64,000 nucleotides of DNA from contig SYLI01000006.1 of assembly GCA_005809105.1 (NCBI GenBank), positions 61,387 through 125,386 of the forward strand. Direction: 5' to 3'. The position numbers and the translations under genes were made by a program. The notes below the pieces were generated by a model. It searched no databases. It was given only the letters and a program-made list of their open reading frames with translations, and was not told the DNA's origin. The first letter of the stretch is position 1; each line of letters starts with the position of its first letter. Shown piece by piece: positions 20,101-29,000 of this stretch. Origin of the DNA: Verrucomicrobiales bacterium. Its GTDB lineage: Bacteria; Verrucomicrobiota; Verrucomicrobiia; Limisphaerales; UBA1100.

Positions 20101-22020
20101 GTTCAGCGGATGGGCGGGGGCTGGCGGTGGGGCGCCGGCGCGGTGGAACGATTCGAACTGGCGGGTGGCGCGAGGCGTCAAGCCGACCGCTGGGATGTGG
20201 GCTTGGCACGGCTGCTTCTTGCGGATGTCACCCCCGTCACGCTGCAAGCGGTTGGGTTCAGGCAGGCGGGCGGCACGACGCTCGCAAATGGCATCCTCTC
20301 ATTTGAAGGAAGCGCACAGTGCGCCAGCGACGGCCGCAGCGGGGTGGCGGGGAAGTTCACTGGCGCCGGGCTTGCGCTCGATGACGCCGCCGGGCATTGG
20401 CGGGAGGGGCGGATGCACATTGCCTGCGACGTGGAACTGCTGCACCAGCGCAGGCAGGACGGAGGGTGGTCGTTGCGGGTGGGCAAGCTTGAGGGCACAG
20501 GCGGGCTCGAAGGCGGGCACAACGCCACCTTCAGCTTGAGCGGCGGTCATGACACGGCGCGCGCGGGCGGCGACTGGCAGATTCGCCTCAACGGCTTGGA
20601 CGCCCCGCTGCTCAGGCCATTACTCGCACCGGTGTATGAAATGCAACCGCTCAAGTCGGGCGTGGTGTCGGTCGAGCTGGGAATTGAGGCGCTGCCCGGT
20701 GGGGCAAGTCAACTGGAGGGCAAACTCTCGGTGCGCGACTGGCGGTGGGCTGGCGTGCCGGGCCCTGCGCCCCCTGACCAGAATGCCACCGTGGAGTTTG
20801 AGGCCGTCAGGACCGCGGGCGGGCGCAAGGTCGAACTGCGCAGGTGCCTCGTGGATTTGCCGGACTCCGCGCAGGCAAAGAACGAGCTTCACATTTCCGG
20901 CGTGCTGGATCTGGCAAAGCCCGGTGAAATCAGAGGCGAACTGGCGGCAGAATCCCCGTCGCTGGAACTGGAGCGCCTTTTGCAGGTGTTGGACGCACTG
21001 CCTCCCTCTCGCCAGCCGCGGAAGCCCGCAGCACTACGGTGGCAACTTGCCGTGCGACGCCTGTACTGGTCGGGATTGTCGGCCGAGGACTGCACCGCCC
21101 ATCAGATTCAGAATGGCAAGGTCATCGACTTCGAGAACCTTAGGATGAAACTCGAGGGCGGCGCGGTGGCGGGGCGCTACCAGCTGGATTTTTCCGGCGC
21201 CATCCAGCAACACGATCTGGCGCTTGCGGGCAAGGGGATTAGCCCGCTGCCCTTCCTGCTGCAGTGGCCGGTCATTCGGGATCAGTTGTCCGGCACGATG
21301 GTCGCGTGGATCCGCGGACAGAAGGGTTGGGGCGAGCTGGCCGGCGACCTGCGGCTGCGTTGGCGGCAGGATGAGTTTGCCAAGGGACTCGTCACCAGCA
21401 GCGTCAACGAGGGCAAGCCTGCGCAGCTCCAGTTGGTGGGAACCAAAGTGCGACTGCCAGAGGGCGAGGACCGTGCCGGTCTGTTCACCAAGGTGCTGCT
21501 GCTTCCACTGGCGGCGGTGGCGCAGGGGCTGGAGGTTGACAAACTGCGCGGCGAAAACTTTGCGGACATCCAACTGGGCACGCGGCTGGAACGGGGCCGG
21601 TGGGATTTGCACTTGCGCTTGGACGGCGCCTCGCTGCGCCTGCAGACGGCGGGGGCGGTTCAGCTGGCAGAACCTTCGGGCCAATCCCGCGTGGACCTGC
21701 CCGTGGGAATCGCGCTGGCGCCGTCGTTGGCGCGCAAGGTGCGGCTGGCCGGCGGACTGCTCAAGCCCGACGAATACTATCAGCTCCCCATCTTTCAGCA
21801 CATCCAGGGCACGATGGGTGATTTGCAGATGGTGACCGACAAGGTGGTGGTGGCTGAATTGTTGATTCGCGGCCTGGGAATGAACACCGCCAATGTGCCC
21901 TTTGAAATCCTGCGCATGGGCCCGGGGTTGATCAATCCCACCAAGCTGCCGCAGCTTTTGGATCTGTTGCCCTTGCCCATGCGGCCATGGGAGCTGCTTT
22001 TCCCTCCTCCCAAGAAGTGA
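17128..22020 (+). CDS. Giant AsmA/TamB-like envelope protein
   Basis: This 1630-residue protein has one N-terminal membrane anchor (about residues 20-42, WAALMAAGFCCLASLYFIL), followed by RIERELRARITVESADWSPW, a typical AsmA-like opening. The rest is repetitive beta-strand sequence rich in LxGxL/RLxG patterns. At least three similar blocks start with W or LL plus a Gly-Thr-(V/L)-L-(N/E)-X-T-N pattern, for example DLAGTLLNGTNTVKLAGG and DFRGTVLEATNHVRLAAGG, indicating internal duplication. The C-terminus resembles AsmA-like C-terminal regions (GEDRAGLFTKVLLLP, then LLIRGLGMNTANVPFEILRMG). Such proteins are thought to span the periplasm and help move lipids or assemble the outer membrane. It has its own promoter. 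Confidence 0.82.
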   Translation: MVNPFQSGSPASRRWSTRRWAALMAAGFCCLASLYFILTSGACFKGLILPRIERELRARITVESADWSPWRGFSLKGLRLQTTGTSPLLEAARVEIPGSFWNWRRGEWKFGALTLTRPVLNLVREADGTSNLDALLQAVGPDTSAGRVWSIESLEAREGMVTLVQNVPDGRAWMAQAGGLTLEAGPMEPGATTSWKVSAQARADLRASMPGAQAIDGGVEARGDFSISKVGQFEGITARFVWRPDAPGALAAQGEARWMAQRLERSTIELSEGNRSAGHCVFWGGPDPASGDWVFNTSARDIPGRLLQSFLPWRDVDLAGTLLNGTNTVKLAGGWDAPRARLQGRWQAQGLTITRAGATTPPTEAVLDFTLHAGAAQGTLDFDQADLAASSQGRQLLTGRLAGPLKVNWKTGAWTGPAALELRLQDVDIAQWQPVLGGVAHAGRLSLQLDTRAAKDGGVDYAVGASAFGLAARHAELVLEQSDFSLSATGNWNGDRLTLRKAGVRHRAGAPDGNATQTQLENLEMALLSPGPGGEWRAEFAAEIQHEQGAGAVRGGLAGSARWAGSALRLPSAAEVNASFHAAHATGVFAEASGLHTRLFGKWTPGQVEQVSLRLERGGAPLGGMHARGSLDAEGAWQLDLGIDAVDRRLLNFVGAPWGMDFRGTVLEATNHVRLAAGGRQGQVRGRAGARDFSVARQGAVTPPMQLQTDYEVSWDRTEPSVQLQKFSLTGYQDARQILLGRLLQPMTLSGARPGGVGDGSQLEIALTGLDLQAMRPLLGSLAQAGQVDGLLRLRTTSAGWPLEVNGTFDARNLATGPWKGSALQVQMQGSMTNATQFRMTRGRAQWRDAGGLLQSVEAAGDGSWRESPRIELTRLTGEYHEGRTLGARFALAGQFDTRARIGSVAFQLADISPRLLSAPGVLPEVPWRTALGEANGTVAISVDGAAQFETRLQLTGVHLEHPAWPQEELGLAALVQGTLRRHEGGGWDAQVQRMGGGWRWGAGAVERFELAGGARRQADRWDVGLARLLLADVTPVTLQAVGFRQAGGTTLANGILSFEGSAQCASDGRSGVAGKFTGAGLALDDAAGHWREGRMHIACDVELLHQRRQDGGWSLRVGKLEGTGGLEGGHNATFSLSGGHDTARAGGDWQIRLNGLDAPLLRPLLAPVYEMQPLKSGVVSVELGIEALPGGASQLEGKLSVRDWRWAGVPGPAPPDQNATVEFEAVRTAGGRKVELRRCLVDLPDSAQAKNELHISGVLDLAKPGEIRGELAAESPSLELERLLQVLDALPPSRQPRKPAALRWQLAVRRLYWSGLSAEDCTAHQIQNGKVIDFENLRMKLEGGAVAGRYQLDFSGAIQQHDLALAGKGISPLPFLLQWPVIRDQLSGTMVAWIRGQKGWGELAGDLRLRWRQDEFAKGLVTSSVNEGKPAQLQLVGTKVRLPEGEDRAGLFTKVLLLPLAAVAQGLEVDKLRGENFADIQLGTRLERGRWDLHLRLDGASLRLQTAGAVQLAEPSGQSRVDLPVGIALAPSLARKVRLAGGLLKPDEYYQLPIFQHIQGTMGDLQMVTDKVVVAELLIRGLGMNTANVPFEILRMGPGLINPTKLPQLLDLLPLPMRPWELLFPPPKK

Positions 22021-22029
22021 TGCCGGGGC

Positions 22030-22058
22030 TTGGCGTCGCGCCGCGCGGTCGCTACATT
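22030..22058 (+). promoter_or_regulatory. Predicted promoter of the M20 dipeptidase gene
   Basis: TTGGCG (22030-22035), 17 bases and TACATT (22053-22058). The -10 box ends 9 bases before ATG 22068, so the mRNA would be nearly leaderless. This favours ATG 22068 over the upstream ATG at 22020, which overlaps the AsmA-like stop. Confidence 0.55.
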
Positions 22059-22067
22059 CCCAAGCCC

Positions 22068-23435
22068 ATGCAGGCTGTGTTCGACCACCTCGAAGCCGGC
22101 CAGGCGCGCGCCGTGGCCGACCTGTGCGAGTATCTGCGTTTTGCCAGCGTCTCCGCCCAGCCGGCCCACGCGCCTGACGTGCAGGCCTGTGCGGACTGGC
22201 TGGTGGCCCATTGCCGCGCCATCGGTTTGCAGGCAGAGCGCCATTCCACCCCGGGGCATCCCATCGTGCTGGCGCGCACGCCCCGGCGCGCAGGGCGGCC
22301 GCACTTTCTCATCTACGGCCATTACGATGTGCAGCCACCCGAGCCCTTGGAACTCTGGCGCACGCCGCCCTTCCAGCCCACGGTGCGCGACGGGCGCATT
22401 TACGCGCGAGGCGCCACCGATAACAAGGGGCAGCACTTCGCCCACCTCAAGGCGGTGCAGGCGTATCTGGCCACGGGCACGGAACTGCCCTGCGACCTCA
22501 CCTTCCTCATCGAAGGCGAGGAGGAGGTGGGCAGCAAGGCACTGGCCGGTTTTTTGCGGCAGCACCGGCGCGAGCTCAAGTGCCAGCAGGTGGTCATTTC
22601 CGACACGGGCATGCCGTCCTTGCGGCACCCGGCCCTGACGTACTCGCTGCGCGGCATCGCCGCGTTGGAAGTGATCGTCCGGGGCCCCGCGGCCGACCTG
22701 CATTCGGGAATCTACGGCGGGTCGGTGGATAATCCGGCGATGGTACTCTGCCAGATGCTGGCCCGGCTGCGCGATGGACGCGGGCGCATCACCGTGCCGG
22801 GATTTTACAAGGATGTGGCGCCGCTTTCCCGCGCCGAGCGGCGGGAGCTGGCGCGACTGCCCTATTCCGCGCCCGCGTACCGCAAGCTGCTGGGCGTGCC
22901 CGCGCTCAACGGCGAACGCGGGTTCACCGCCAACGAACAGCGCAGCGCGCGTCCCACTCTGGAGATCAACGGCCTGACCAGCGGCTATCAGGGCGAAGGC
23001 TCCAAGACCATTGTTCCGGCATGGGCACGAGCCAAGATCACCTGCAGGCTGGTGCCTGACCAGTCGCCGGAGGACATTACGCGCCGTCTCACGAGCCACC
23101 TGCGTCGGCTCTGTCCCCCGACGGTGCGGTTGGAGATTCTTTCCGGGCACGGTGCCGAGCCATATCTCACGCCTCCCACGGGGCCCGCGGCCCAAGCGGC
23201 GCTGGAAGCGCTTGAAGCCGCCTTTGGAGCGCGTCCGGTGCAGCTTCGCGAGGGCGGCTCCATCCCCATCGTGACTCAGTTTAAGAAACTTCTGGGTGTC
23301 GACTCGCTGCTGCTGGGGCTTGCGCTGCCCGATGACAACCTTCATTCACCCAACGAAAAGTTTGAACTGGCGTGCCTGCATGGGGGCGCCCGGATGAGCG
23401 CGCACCTCTGGCCGAGGCTGAGCGCAGCCTTCTAA
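22068..23435 (+). CDS. M20 family dipeptidase
   Basis: This 455-residue cytoplasmic metallopeptidase has the M20 zinc-site motifs: IYGHYDVQPPEPLELW (first His and Asp), GATDNKGQHFAH, IEGEEEVGS with the catalytic Glu pair, and a late His near the C-terminus. The sequence matches the M20A-type dipeptidase branch (PepV/CNDP-like), which hydrolyses dipeptides with two zinc ions. An insert dimerisation domain is present in the middle (ALEVIVRGPAADLHSGIYGG). ATG 22068 is supported by the promoter just upstream; ATG 22020 would add 16 residues. It ends 4 bases before the ATG of the first spermidine-synthase-like gene, so the two may be co-transcribed. Confidence 0.93.
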   Translation: MQAVFDHLEAGQARAVADLCEYLRFASVSAQPAHAPDVQACADWLVAHCRAIGLQAERHSTPGHPIVLARTPRRAGRPHFLIYGHYDVQPPEPLELWRTPPFQPTVRDGRIYARGATDNKGQHFAHLKAVQAYLATGTELPCDLTFLIEGEEEVGSKALAGFLRQHRRELKCQQVVISDTGMPSLRHPALTYSLRGIAALEVIVRGPAADLHSGIYGGSVDNPAMVLCQMLARLRDGRGRITVPGFYKDVAPLSRAERRELARLPYSAPAYRKLLGVPALNGERGFTANEQRSARPTLEINGLTSGYQGEGSKTIVPAWARAKITCRLVPDQSPEDITRRLTSHLRRLCPPTVRLEILSGHGAEPYLTPPTGPAAQAALEALEAAFGARPVQLREGGSIPIVTQFKKLLGVDSLLLGLALPDDNLHSPNEKFELACLHGGARMSAHLWPRLSAAF

Positions 23436-23439
23436 CTTG

Positions 23440-25170
23440 ATGAGCGCGCCACGCGTCCAGCTCCCCGCAGCGACCGCGCCCAGCATCGGCCTGCAACGAT
23501 TCCTCCTGCTCACTGCGGCCGTCAACGGCGCCGTCATTCTCGTGGTGGAAATCCTCGGCGCCAAGATGGTCGCCCCCTTTCTGGGCACCTCGCACTTTGT
23601 CTGGACGGCGCAGATTGGGGTCACGCTGGTGTCGCTGGCGGCCGGCTATTATGCCGGCGGCCGCGTGGTGGACCGGTGGCCGCGACCGGGATTGCTCTAC
23701 GCGGCCATGGCGATGGCCGCGCTGTTCCTCTGCCTGTCGGTGGTGCTCGTGCGGCCGGTGAGCTTCTGGTGTCTGGACATTGGCGACCTGGCCGTGGGCG
23801 CACTACTCGTTTCGGCCTTGCTGTTTTTTGTACCGCTGGCGCTCCTGGCCATCACGCTGCCCTTTCTCACGCGGGTGCTCACGCAGTCCATCACCCAAGT
23901 GGGCGGGCAAGTGGGAAGGCTCTCGGCGCTGAGCACACTGGGCAGCGTCGCGGGCACGTCGCTCATTGGCTACATCCTGCTGCCGCGTCTGGCCAACTCC
24001 ACCACGATGTACTGCGCGGCAGGGCTGCTGCTCTCGCTTGCCGGCGGCTACGCGCTGTGCTGGGGCAGGGCGGGGCGGGGCAGTGTCGCGGTCGTCGGCC
24101 TCGTGGCGGGGCTGCTGATGTATGGCGGATGGAACGACGGGCGGGCGGCAGGGTCGGCGGCGGTCCGCGTGCTGCACCGGGCCAATTCCAACTTTGGCGA
24201 ACTCATGGTGATGGAGAGCGCCAATTACTATCTGGTGGAGGGCGAGGCGGGCGAGGCGGCGCAGCCGATGCGGATTCTGTGGCGCGAGTACGTCAACGAC
24301 TACCTGATTCAAAACAACTACGACCCCGAGTCGGGCAAGAGCCTCTCGCTCTTCACCAGCGCGTTGTACGGGCTGCCCAAAATCTACACGGCCGCCCTTC
24401 GTGACGTGCTGTGCCTGGGGATGGGCGTGGGGGTGGTGCCGATGCGGTTTGCCGCGGACGGCGCGCGTGTGGATGTGGTGGAGATCAATCCCGGCGTGGT
24501 GCCGCTGGCGCAGGCGCACTTTGATTTCAAACCCGACCGCGTGGCCCTGCATCTGGGCGATGGGCGGCAGTTTCTAAACCGCACCCCACGGCGGTACGAC
24601 GCCATCGTTCTGGACGCGTTCCTGGGCGACTCAACGCCTTCGCACCTCATGACGCGCGAGGCTTTCGCCGCGATGCGCGACCGGTTGCAACCCGAAGGCG
24701 TGCTCGTCATCAACAGCTTTGGCCGCGGGCTTGATGACGAGGAGCAGGCCCTTGCCGACGCCGGCGACCGGCGGGCCTTTGTCTTTAATCGCGCAGAGGA
24801 TTACTTCACGGCCTCGCTCCACCGGACACTGGAGAGGGTGTTCGGCGCCGACGGGGTGCGCATCCATGCCTCGGGCAATGGCAACGTGTTTTTCGTGGCA
24901 GCTCGCGCCGGAAAAGGGTCGGTGCATCACGAGCCCAACTTCGCCAGCCTCAAGCCCGCCGACAACGCGTTCGCCTTGGAGCATCCGCTCCTGCTCCGCA
25001 GCCCCAGCCGCATCAACCGGCCCGAGGCGATGTACCGGCGAATCTGGAAGGTGGCCGATGGGCTTGGCCGGGTGTTGACCGATGATTTCAACCCCGTGGA
25101 GTTCCACGATGCCGGCAACCGGCAGCGCACGCGTCTGCACCTTGCCGGCGCCATGCGGCGGCGATGGTAA
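23440..25170 (+). CDS. Membrane-fused spermidine-synthase-like protein
   Basis: This 576-residue protein has an N-terminal half with about seven hydrophobic helices (residues 15-235), followed by a spermidine-synthase-like Rossmann domain. That domain shows VLCLGMGVGVVPMRFA, VDVVEINPGV, LGDGRQFL and IVLDAFLGDSTPSHLMTREAF. Family members are usually annotated as fused MFS/spermidine synthase; most are uncharacterised, and whether they use decarboxylated S-adenosylmethionine is unknown. The gene starts 4 bases after the dipeptidase stop (a TTG at 23437 is a less likely start). The next gene begins inside its 3' end (7-base overlap). It is the first of three successive related genes. Confidence 0.85.
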   Translation: MSAPRVQLPAATAPSIGLQRFLLLTAAVNGAVILVVEILGAKMVAPFLGTSHFVWTAQIGVTLVSLAAGYYAGGRVVDRWPRPGLLYAAMAMAALFLCLSVVLVRPVSFWCLDIGDLAVGALLVSALLFFVPLALLAITLPFLTRVLTQSITQVGGQVGRLSALSTLGSVAGTSLIGYILLPRLANSTTMYCAAGLLLSLAGGYALCWGRAGRGSVAVVGLVAGLLMYGGWNDGRAAGSAAVRVLHRANSNFGELMVMESANYYLVEGEAGEAAQPMRILWREYVNDYLIQNNYDPESGKSLSLFTSALYGLPKIYTAALRDVLCLGMGVGVVPMRFAADGARVDVVEINPGVVPLAQAHFDFKPDRVALHLGDGRQFLNRTPRRYDAIVLDAFLGDSTPSHLMTREAFAAMRDRLQPEGVLVINSFGRGLDDEEQALADAGDRRAFVFNRAEDYFTASLHRTLERVFGADGVRIHASGNGNVFFVAARAGKGSVHHEPNFASLKPADNAFALEHPLLLRSPSRINRPEAMYRRIWKVADGLGRVLTDDFNPVEFHDAGNRQRTRLHLAGAMRRRW

Positions 25171-26030
25171 GGGGCGGCATGGGCTCTCACGTCCGGCCGC
25201 AGGTGTTGCACGAGGACGAGTGGTGGAGGCTCGTGCAGCGTGTGGATTCGCCGCAGGGGATGATCCACGTCATCGAGCGGGAGGAACCCGGCGGTCTCCT
25301 CCGGCGTCGCTGCCTGCACGGCGGGCTGGTGCAAAATACGTACGATCCGCTCACCCGCAGAAGTCTCTCTCACTACACCGGCGCGCTCCTGGGGCTGGCA
25401 AGGGCATACACCTCTTGTGTGGAACGCGCGCTCTGCATCGGGCTGGGGGCGGGGTTGGTGCCGCGTGAGCTTGCGCGTGGCGGTGCGAGGGTTGACGTGG
25501 TGGAAATCAACCCCGCCATGGCGGCCGTTGCGGCCACGCATTTCGATTTCGACCCCAAGGCGGTGTCGCTCGCGATCCAGGATGGCCGTGAGTTTCTGGC
25601 ATCCACATCCCGGCAGTACGACGCGGTGATTCTCGACGCCTTCATGGACGGCAACATCCCACCGCATCTGGTGACGGTGGAATCACTGCGCCTTGCCAAG
25701 AGCCGGCTCAAGCCGGAGGGTGTGCTCGTCATCAACGCCTTTGGTGAAACCAGCCCGGCCTATCGCGAGGGCGCGGCCAGGCTTGACCGCACGCTGCGTT
25801 GCGCGTTCGCATCGGCGGCCGTGGTGCAGCACGCCTCTGGACAGGGCAACGTGTTCTTCGTGGCGGCGCGGCGTGTGCCCCTGAAGCCCATTCGCCCGCC
25901 CGACTTTTCGGCCGAACATCCGGACTTGCGATTTGGCCTCATGCTGATGTGGCAGGGGGTGCGTCCCCCCGACGGGCGCGAGGGTCCGGTGAGCCGCGAC
26001 GCCGACTCGCCGCGGCTCTTATCGGATTGA
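25164..26030 (+). CDS. Soluble spermidine-synthase-like protein
   Basis: This 288-residue protein has no membrane helices and corresponds to the C-terminal half of its neighbour. Visible motifs are ALCIGLGAGLVPRELA, VDVVEINPAMAAVAA, IQDGREFLA and ILDAFMDGNIPPHLVTVES. The N-terminal beta-strand part (GLVQNTYDPLTRRSLSHYTG) also fits spermidine synthases. It probably binds S-adenosylmethionine or its decarboxylated form; the substrate is unknown. The gene overlaps the previous one by 7 bases if ATG 25164 is used, or starts at ATG 25179. Similarity to the preceding gene suggests duplication followed by loss of the membrane half. Confidence 0.82.
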   Translation: MVRGGMGSHVRPQVLHEDEWWRLVQRVDSPQGMIHVIEREEPGGLLRRRCLHGGLVQNTYDPLTRRSLSHYTGALLGLARAYTSCVERALCIGLGAGLVPRELARGGARVDVVEINPAMAAVAATHFDFDPKAVSLAIQDGREFLASTSRQYDAVILDAFMDGNIPPHLVTVESLRLAKSRLKPEGVLVINAFGETSPAYREGAARLDRTLRCAFASAAVVQHASGQGNVFFVAARRVPLKPIRPPDFSAEHPDLRFGLMLMWQGVRPPDGREGPVSRDADSPRLLSD

Positions 26031-26054
26031 TTGCACCCTCTCGCCGTGTATCTT
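26027..26054 (+). promoter_or_regulatory. Predicted promoter of the WD40-containing synthase-like gene
   Basis: TTGATT (26027-26032), 16 bases and TATCTT (26049-26054). The -10 box ends 7 bases before the GTG start at 26062, so transcription would begin about at the start codon (leaderless). Confidence 0.5.
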
Positions 26055-26061
26055 CCCCGCG

Positions 26062-29000
26062 GTGACGGACGATTCCTCGCCCATCCCCGCGCAGCCCGCA
26101 CAAGCCGCGGCGGCGCGGCCTGTGCCTTGGGCCGACGCGCTGGCGTTCGCCCTCACGGTGTTTGTCGGGGCCTTCCTGCTCTTCCAAGTCCAGCCGCTCG
26201 TTGGCAAATACATCCTGCCCTGGTTTGGCGGCACGCCCGGAGTGTGGACAACGTGCCTTCTGTTTTTTCAGTGCCTGGTGCTGGCCGGCTACGCCTACGC
26301 GCACTGGCTTTGCCAGCAGCGGCCGCTGGCGCGGCAGGTGCGCCTTCATCTGCTGATGCTGGGGCTGGCGGGCCTGCTCATGCTGGTGGTGCTGGGTGCG
26401 GCCGCCAAGGGGGTGCGCCCCATGGAATGGCTCAAGCCCTCGCGCGTGGGGGCCGATCCCACGGCGGACATTCTGCTGCTGCTGCTGGCGGGCATCGGCC
26501 TGCCGTATCTGGTGCTCTCGGCCACGGGCCCGCTCATTCAGGCGTGGTTCAGCAGCAAGCACGCGGGCGCGTCGCCCTACCGGCTCTACGCGCTCTCCAA
26601 CGTGGGCTCGGTGCTGGCACTGGTCACCTACCCGTTCCTGGTGGAGCCGTATCTGGCGCGAAACACGCAGGTCTGGATTTGGGCGGTGGGGATGCTCGTG
26701 TATGTGGCGGTGTGTGGTGCCGTGGCGATGGGATTGAGGCGGGTGATGGCGCACGAGGCCCAGGCCGCGCCGCAGACTCCCGCGGCGCCCGTGGGTGGCG
26801 CGCGCCAGCTGCTCTGGCTGCTGCTGCCCGCCTGCGGCACCGCCCAGCTGCTGGCCACCACCAACAAGATTTGCCAGGACATGGCGGTCATCCCCTTTCT
26901 CGGGGTGCTGCCGCTCTCGCTCTATCTGGTTTCGTTCATCATCTCCTTTGACAGCCCGCGGTGGTACGTCCGGCACTGGTTCAGCCGCGCGCTCATGCTC
27001 AGCTGGGGCGGCGCGCTCTGGGCCATGTTCAAGGGCGTGGACATGGACATTGTGTTCCAGGTCGCGGTGTTCAACACCGCCCTCTTTGTTGGCTGCATGG
27101 TGTGCCACGGCGAACTCTTCCGGCTGCGGCCGCCGCCTGCGCAGCTGACGCGCTACTACCTGTCCATCTCGGCCGGGGGTGCCGCCGGCGGGCTCTTCGT
27201 GGCGCTCTTCGCGCCGCGGTTCTTCTCCAGCTATCTGGAATTCCCCGTGGCCATGTGGAGTTGCGGTGCGCTGCTGGCGGCGGTGGTGTTCAGCCAGAAA
27301 TCGCGCGGCCAGTTCACCAAGTGGCATGTGCGATTCATCCTGGCGGCGTGCTGGGCGGGTGTCTGCTGGGCGGCCTATCGCAGCATGGTGCTGCCGCTGC
27401 CGTGGCTGGCGTGTGCGCGCCTGCTGGTGGTGGGCTGCGGCGTGTTGTGGGTCTGCCAGATGCGGCGCAGGCGCCCTCCGGAGGAGGACTCCCTGGTCGT
27501 GCTGCTGGGATTGGCGCTGGTGTCGGCGCTGGCCAGCGTGCTCGACTTCACCTTCTTAACCCAGCTTGCAGGGCGGCCGGCGCTGCACTGGGCGGTGACG
27601 GTGGGCGCCGTGCTCATACTGGGTGCGCTCTGCTTTGTCTGGTCGGCGGTGCGGCCGTGGCGGGGTTGGTCATTCCCCGAATGGGTGCCGCACGTGTTCG
27701 TGCTGGCGGTGCTGGGCGGCGGGCTGCTCACCCACCTGCGCGAGGAGGCATCCGATGTGTCGCTGCAGCGGCGCAATTTCTTCGGCGTCATCCGGCTCTA
27801 CGACTATAATTTGGAAGCGGTCTCCACGATGAAGGGCATCGGGGCGCGCACGCTGGCCGCCAGCGTGAGCGCTGGCCGCCTGGCTGCGGCGGATGCCAAG
27901 GGGCTGGTGCAACTGTGGGACAGCCTGACCGGACTGCGCGCAGGCGAGCTCAAGGGGCACGAGGGCGAGGTGCGGGCCATGAGTTTTAGCCCCGACGGCA
28001 AATGGCTGGCGACGGGCGGCGCCGATGGAACCCTTCGCCAGTGGGACGCGTTTTCCGGCATGCCCAAGCGCATCGATCGCGCCCCGCATGAAGGCAGCGC
28101 GATTGAGTCTCTGGCGTACAGCCGTGACGGCCGCTGGCTGGCCTCGGCGGGAGCCGACGGACGGGTGAGGTTGTGGGATGGGCTTACCGGAGAACCTCGC
28201 GGTGTGCTGTGGAAACACCAAGGCGGCGCGTCCTCGGTGGCGTTTTCCGGCACGTCGGACGTGGTGGCGTCGGTGGGCGCCGATGGGGTGGTGCGCCACG
28301 GCGTGCCACTGGCCACGGTGCAGGAATTTACCGCGCACCGCGGGAAGATCCATGCGGTGAGCTTCGGGGCCTCCGACGAACTGGCCACCGCCGGCGAGGA
28401 TGGGGCCGTGAAACTCTGGCATCGCGCCCAGGGCCGGCTGCTCCAAGAATGGCATGCGCACCGCGGGCCGGTGCGCGATGTGGCCTTCTCGGGCGATGGG
28501 GGGCGGGTGGGCAGCGTTTACGCCGACGGCGCGGTGGCGGTTTGGGAGTCGTCCACGGGCGTGGAACTCTTCACGCTGCGCCCCAGTCAGGCGAATGCCC
28601 GGCGCGCGCTCTTCATGCCCTGCGATTGGTGGATGCCCGGCACCAACACGCGCACGCTCGACGTGGTGATGACCGGCGGCCCCGATGGGGTTCAGGCCTG
28701 GGAGATGGACAGCCACAACCGGCGGCTGGTCAATGGCGGCATCACACACGGCTTCCAGTACACCAACCCGGCCCATCGCAGCCTGCGCACCTCGTATTAT
28801 GGCGAAACCAGTGGCGTCGGGCTGGCACTGCGCTGGGCCAATCGCGACCTCAATGGCACGCGCGAAGGCAGCAACGCCACGGCAGGCTGCCGGTTTGGCG
28901 TGGTGGGGTTGGGCACGGGCACGCTGGCCTCCTATGGCAAGCGCGGCGGCTCGGTACGCTTCTACGACATCAATCCGCAGGTGGTGGATTTTGCCGAACA

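Noticed and set aside
22020..22068. ATG 22020 as start of the M20 dipeptidase
   Set aside because: It would extend the protein by 16 poorly conserved residues, and a promoter with a -10 box at 22053-22058 lies inside that extension.
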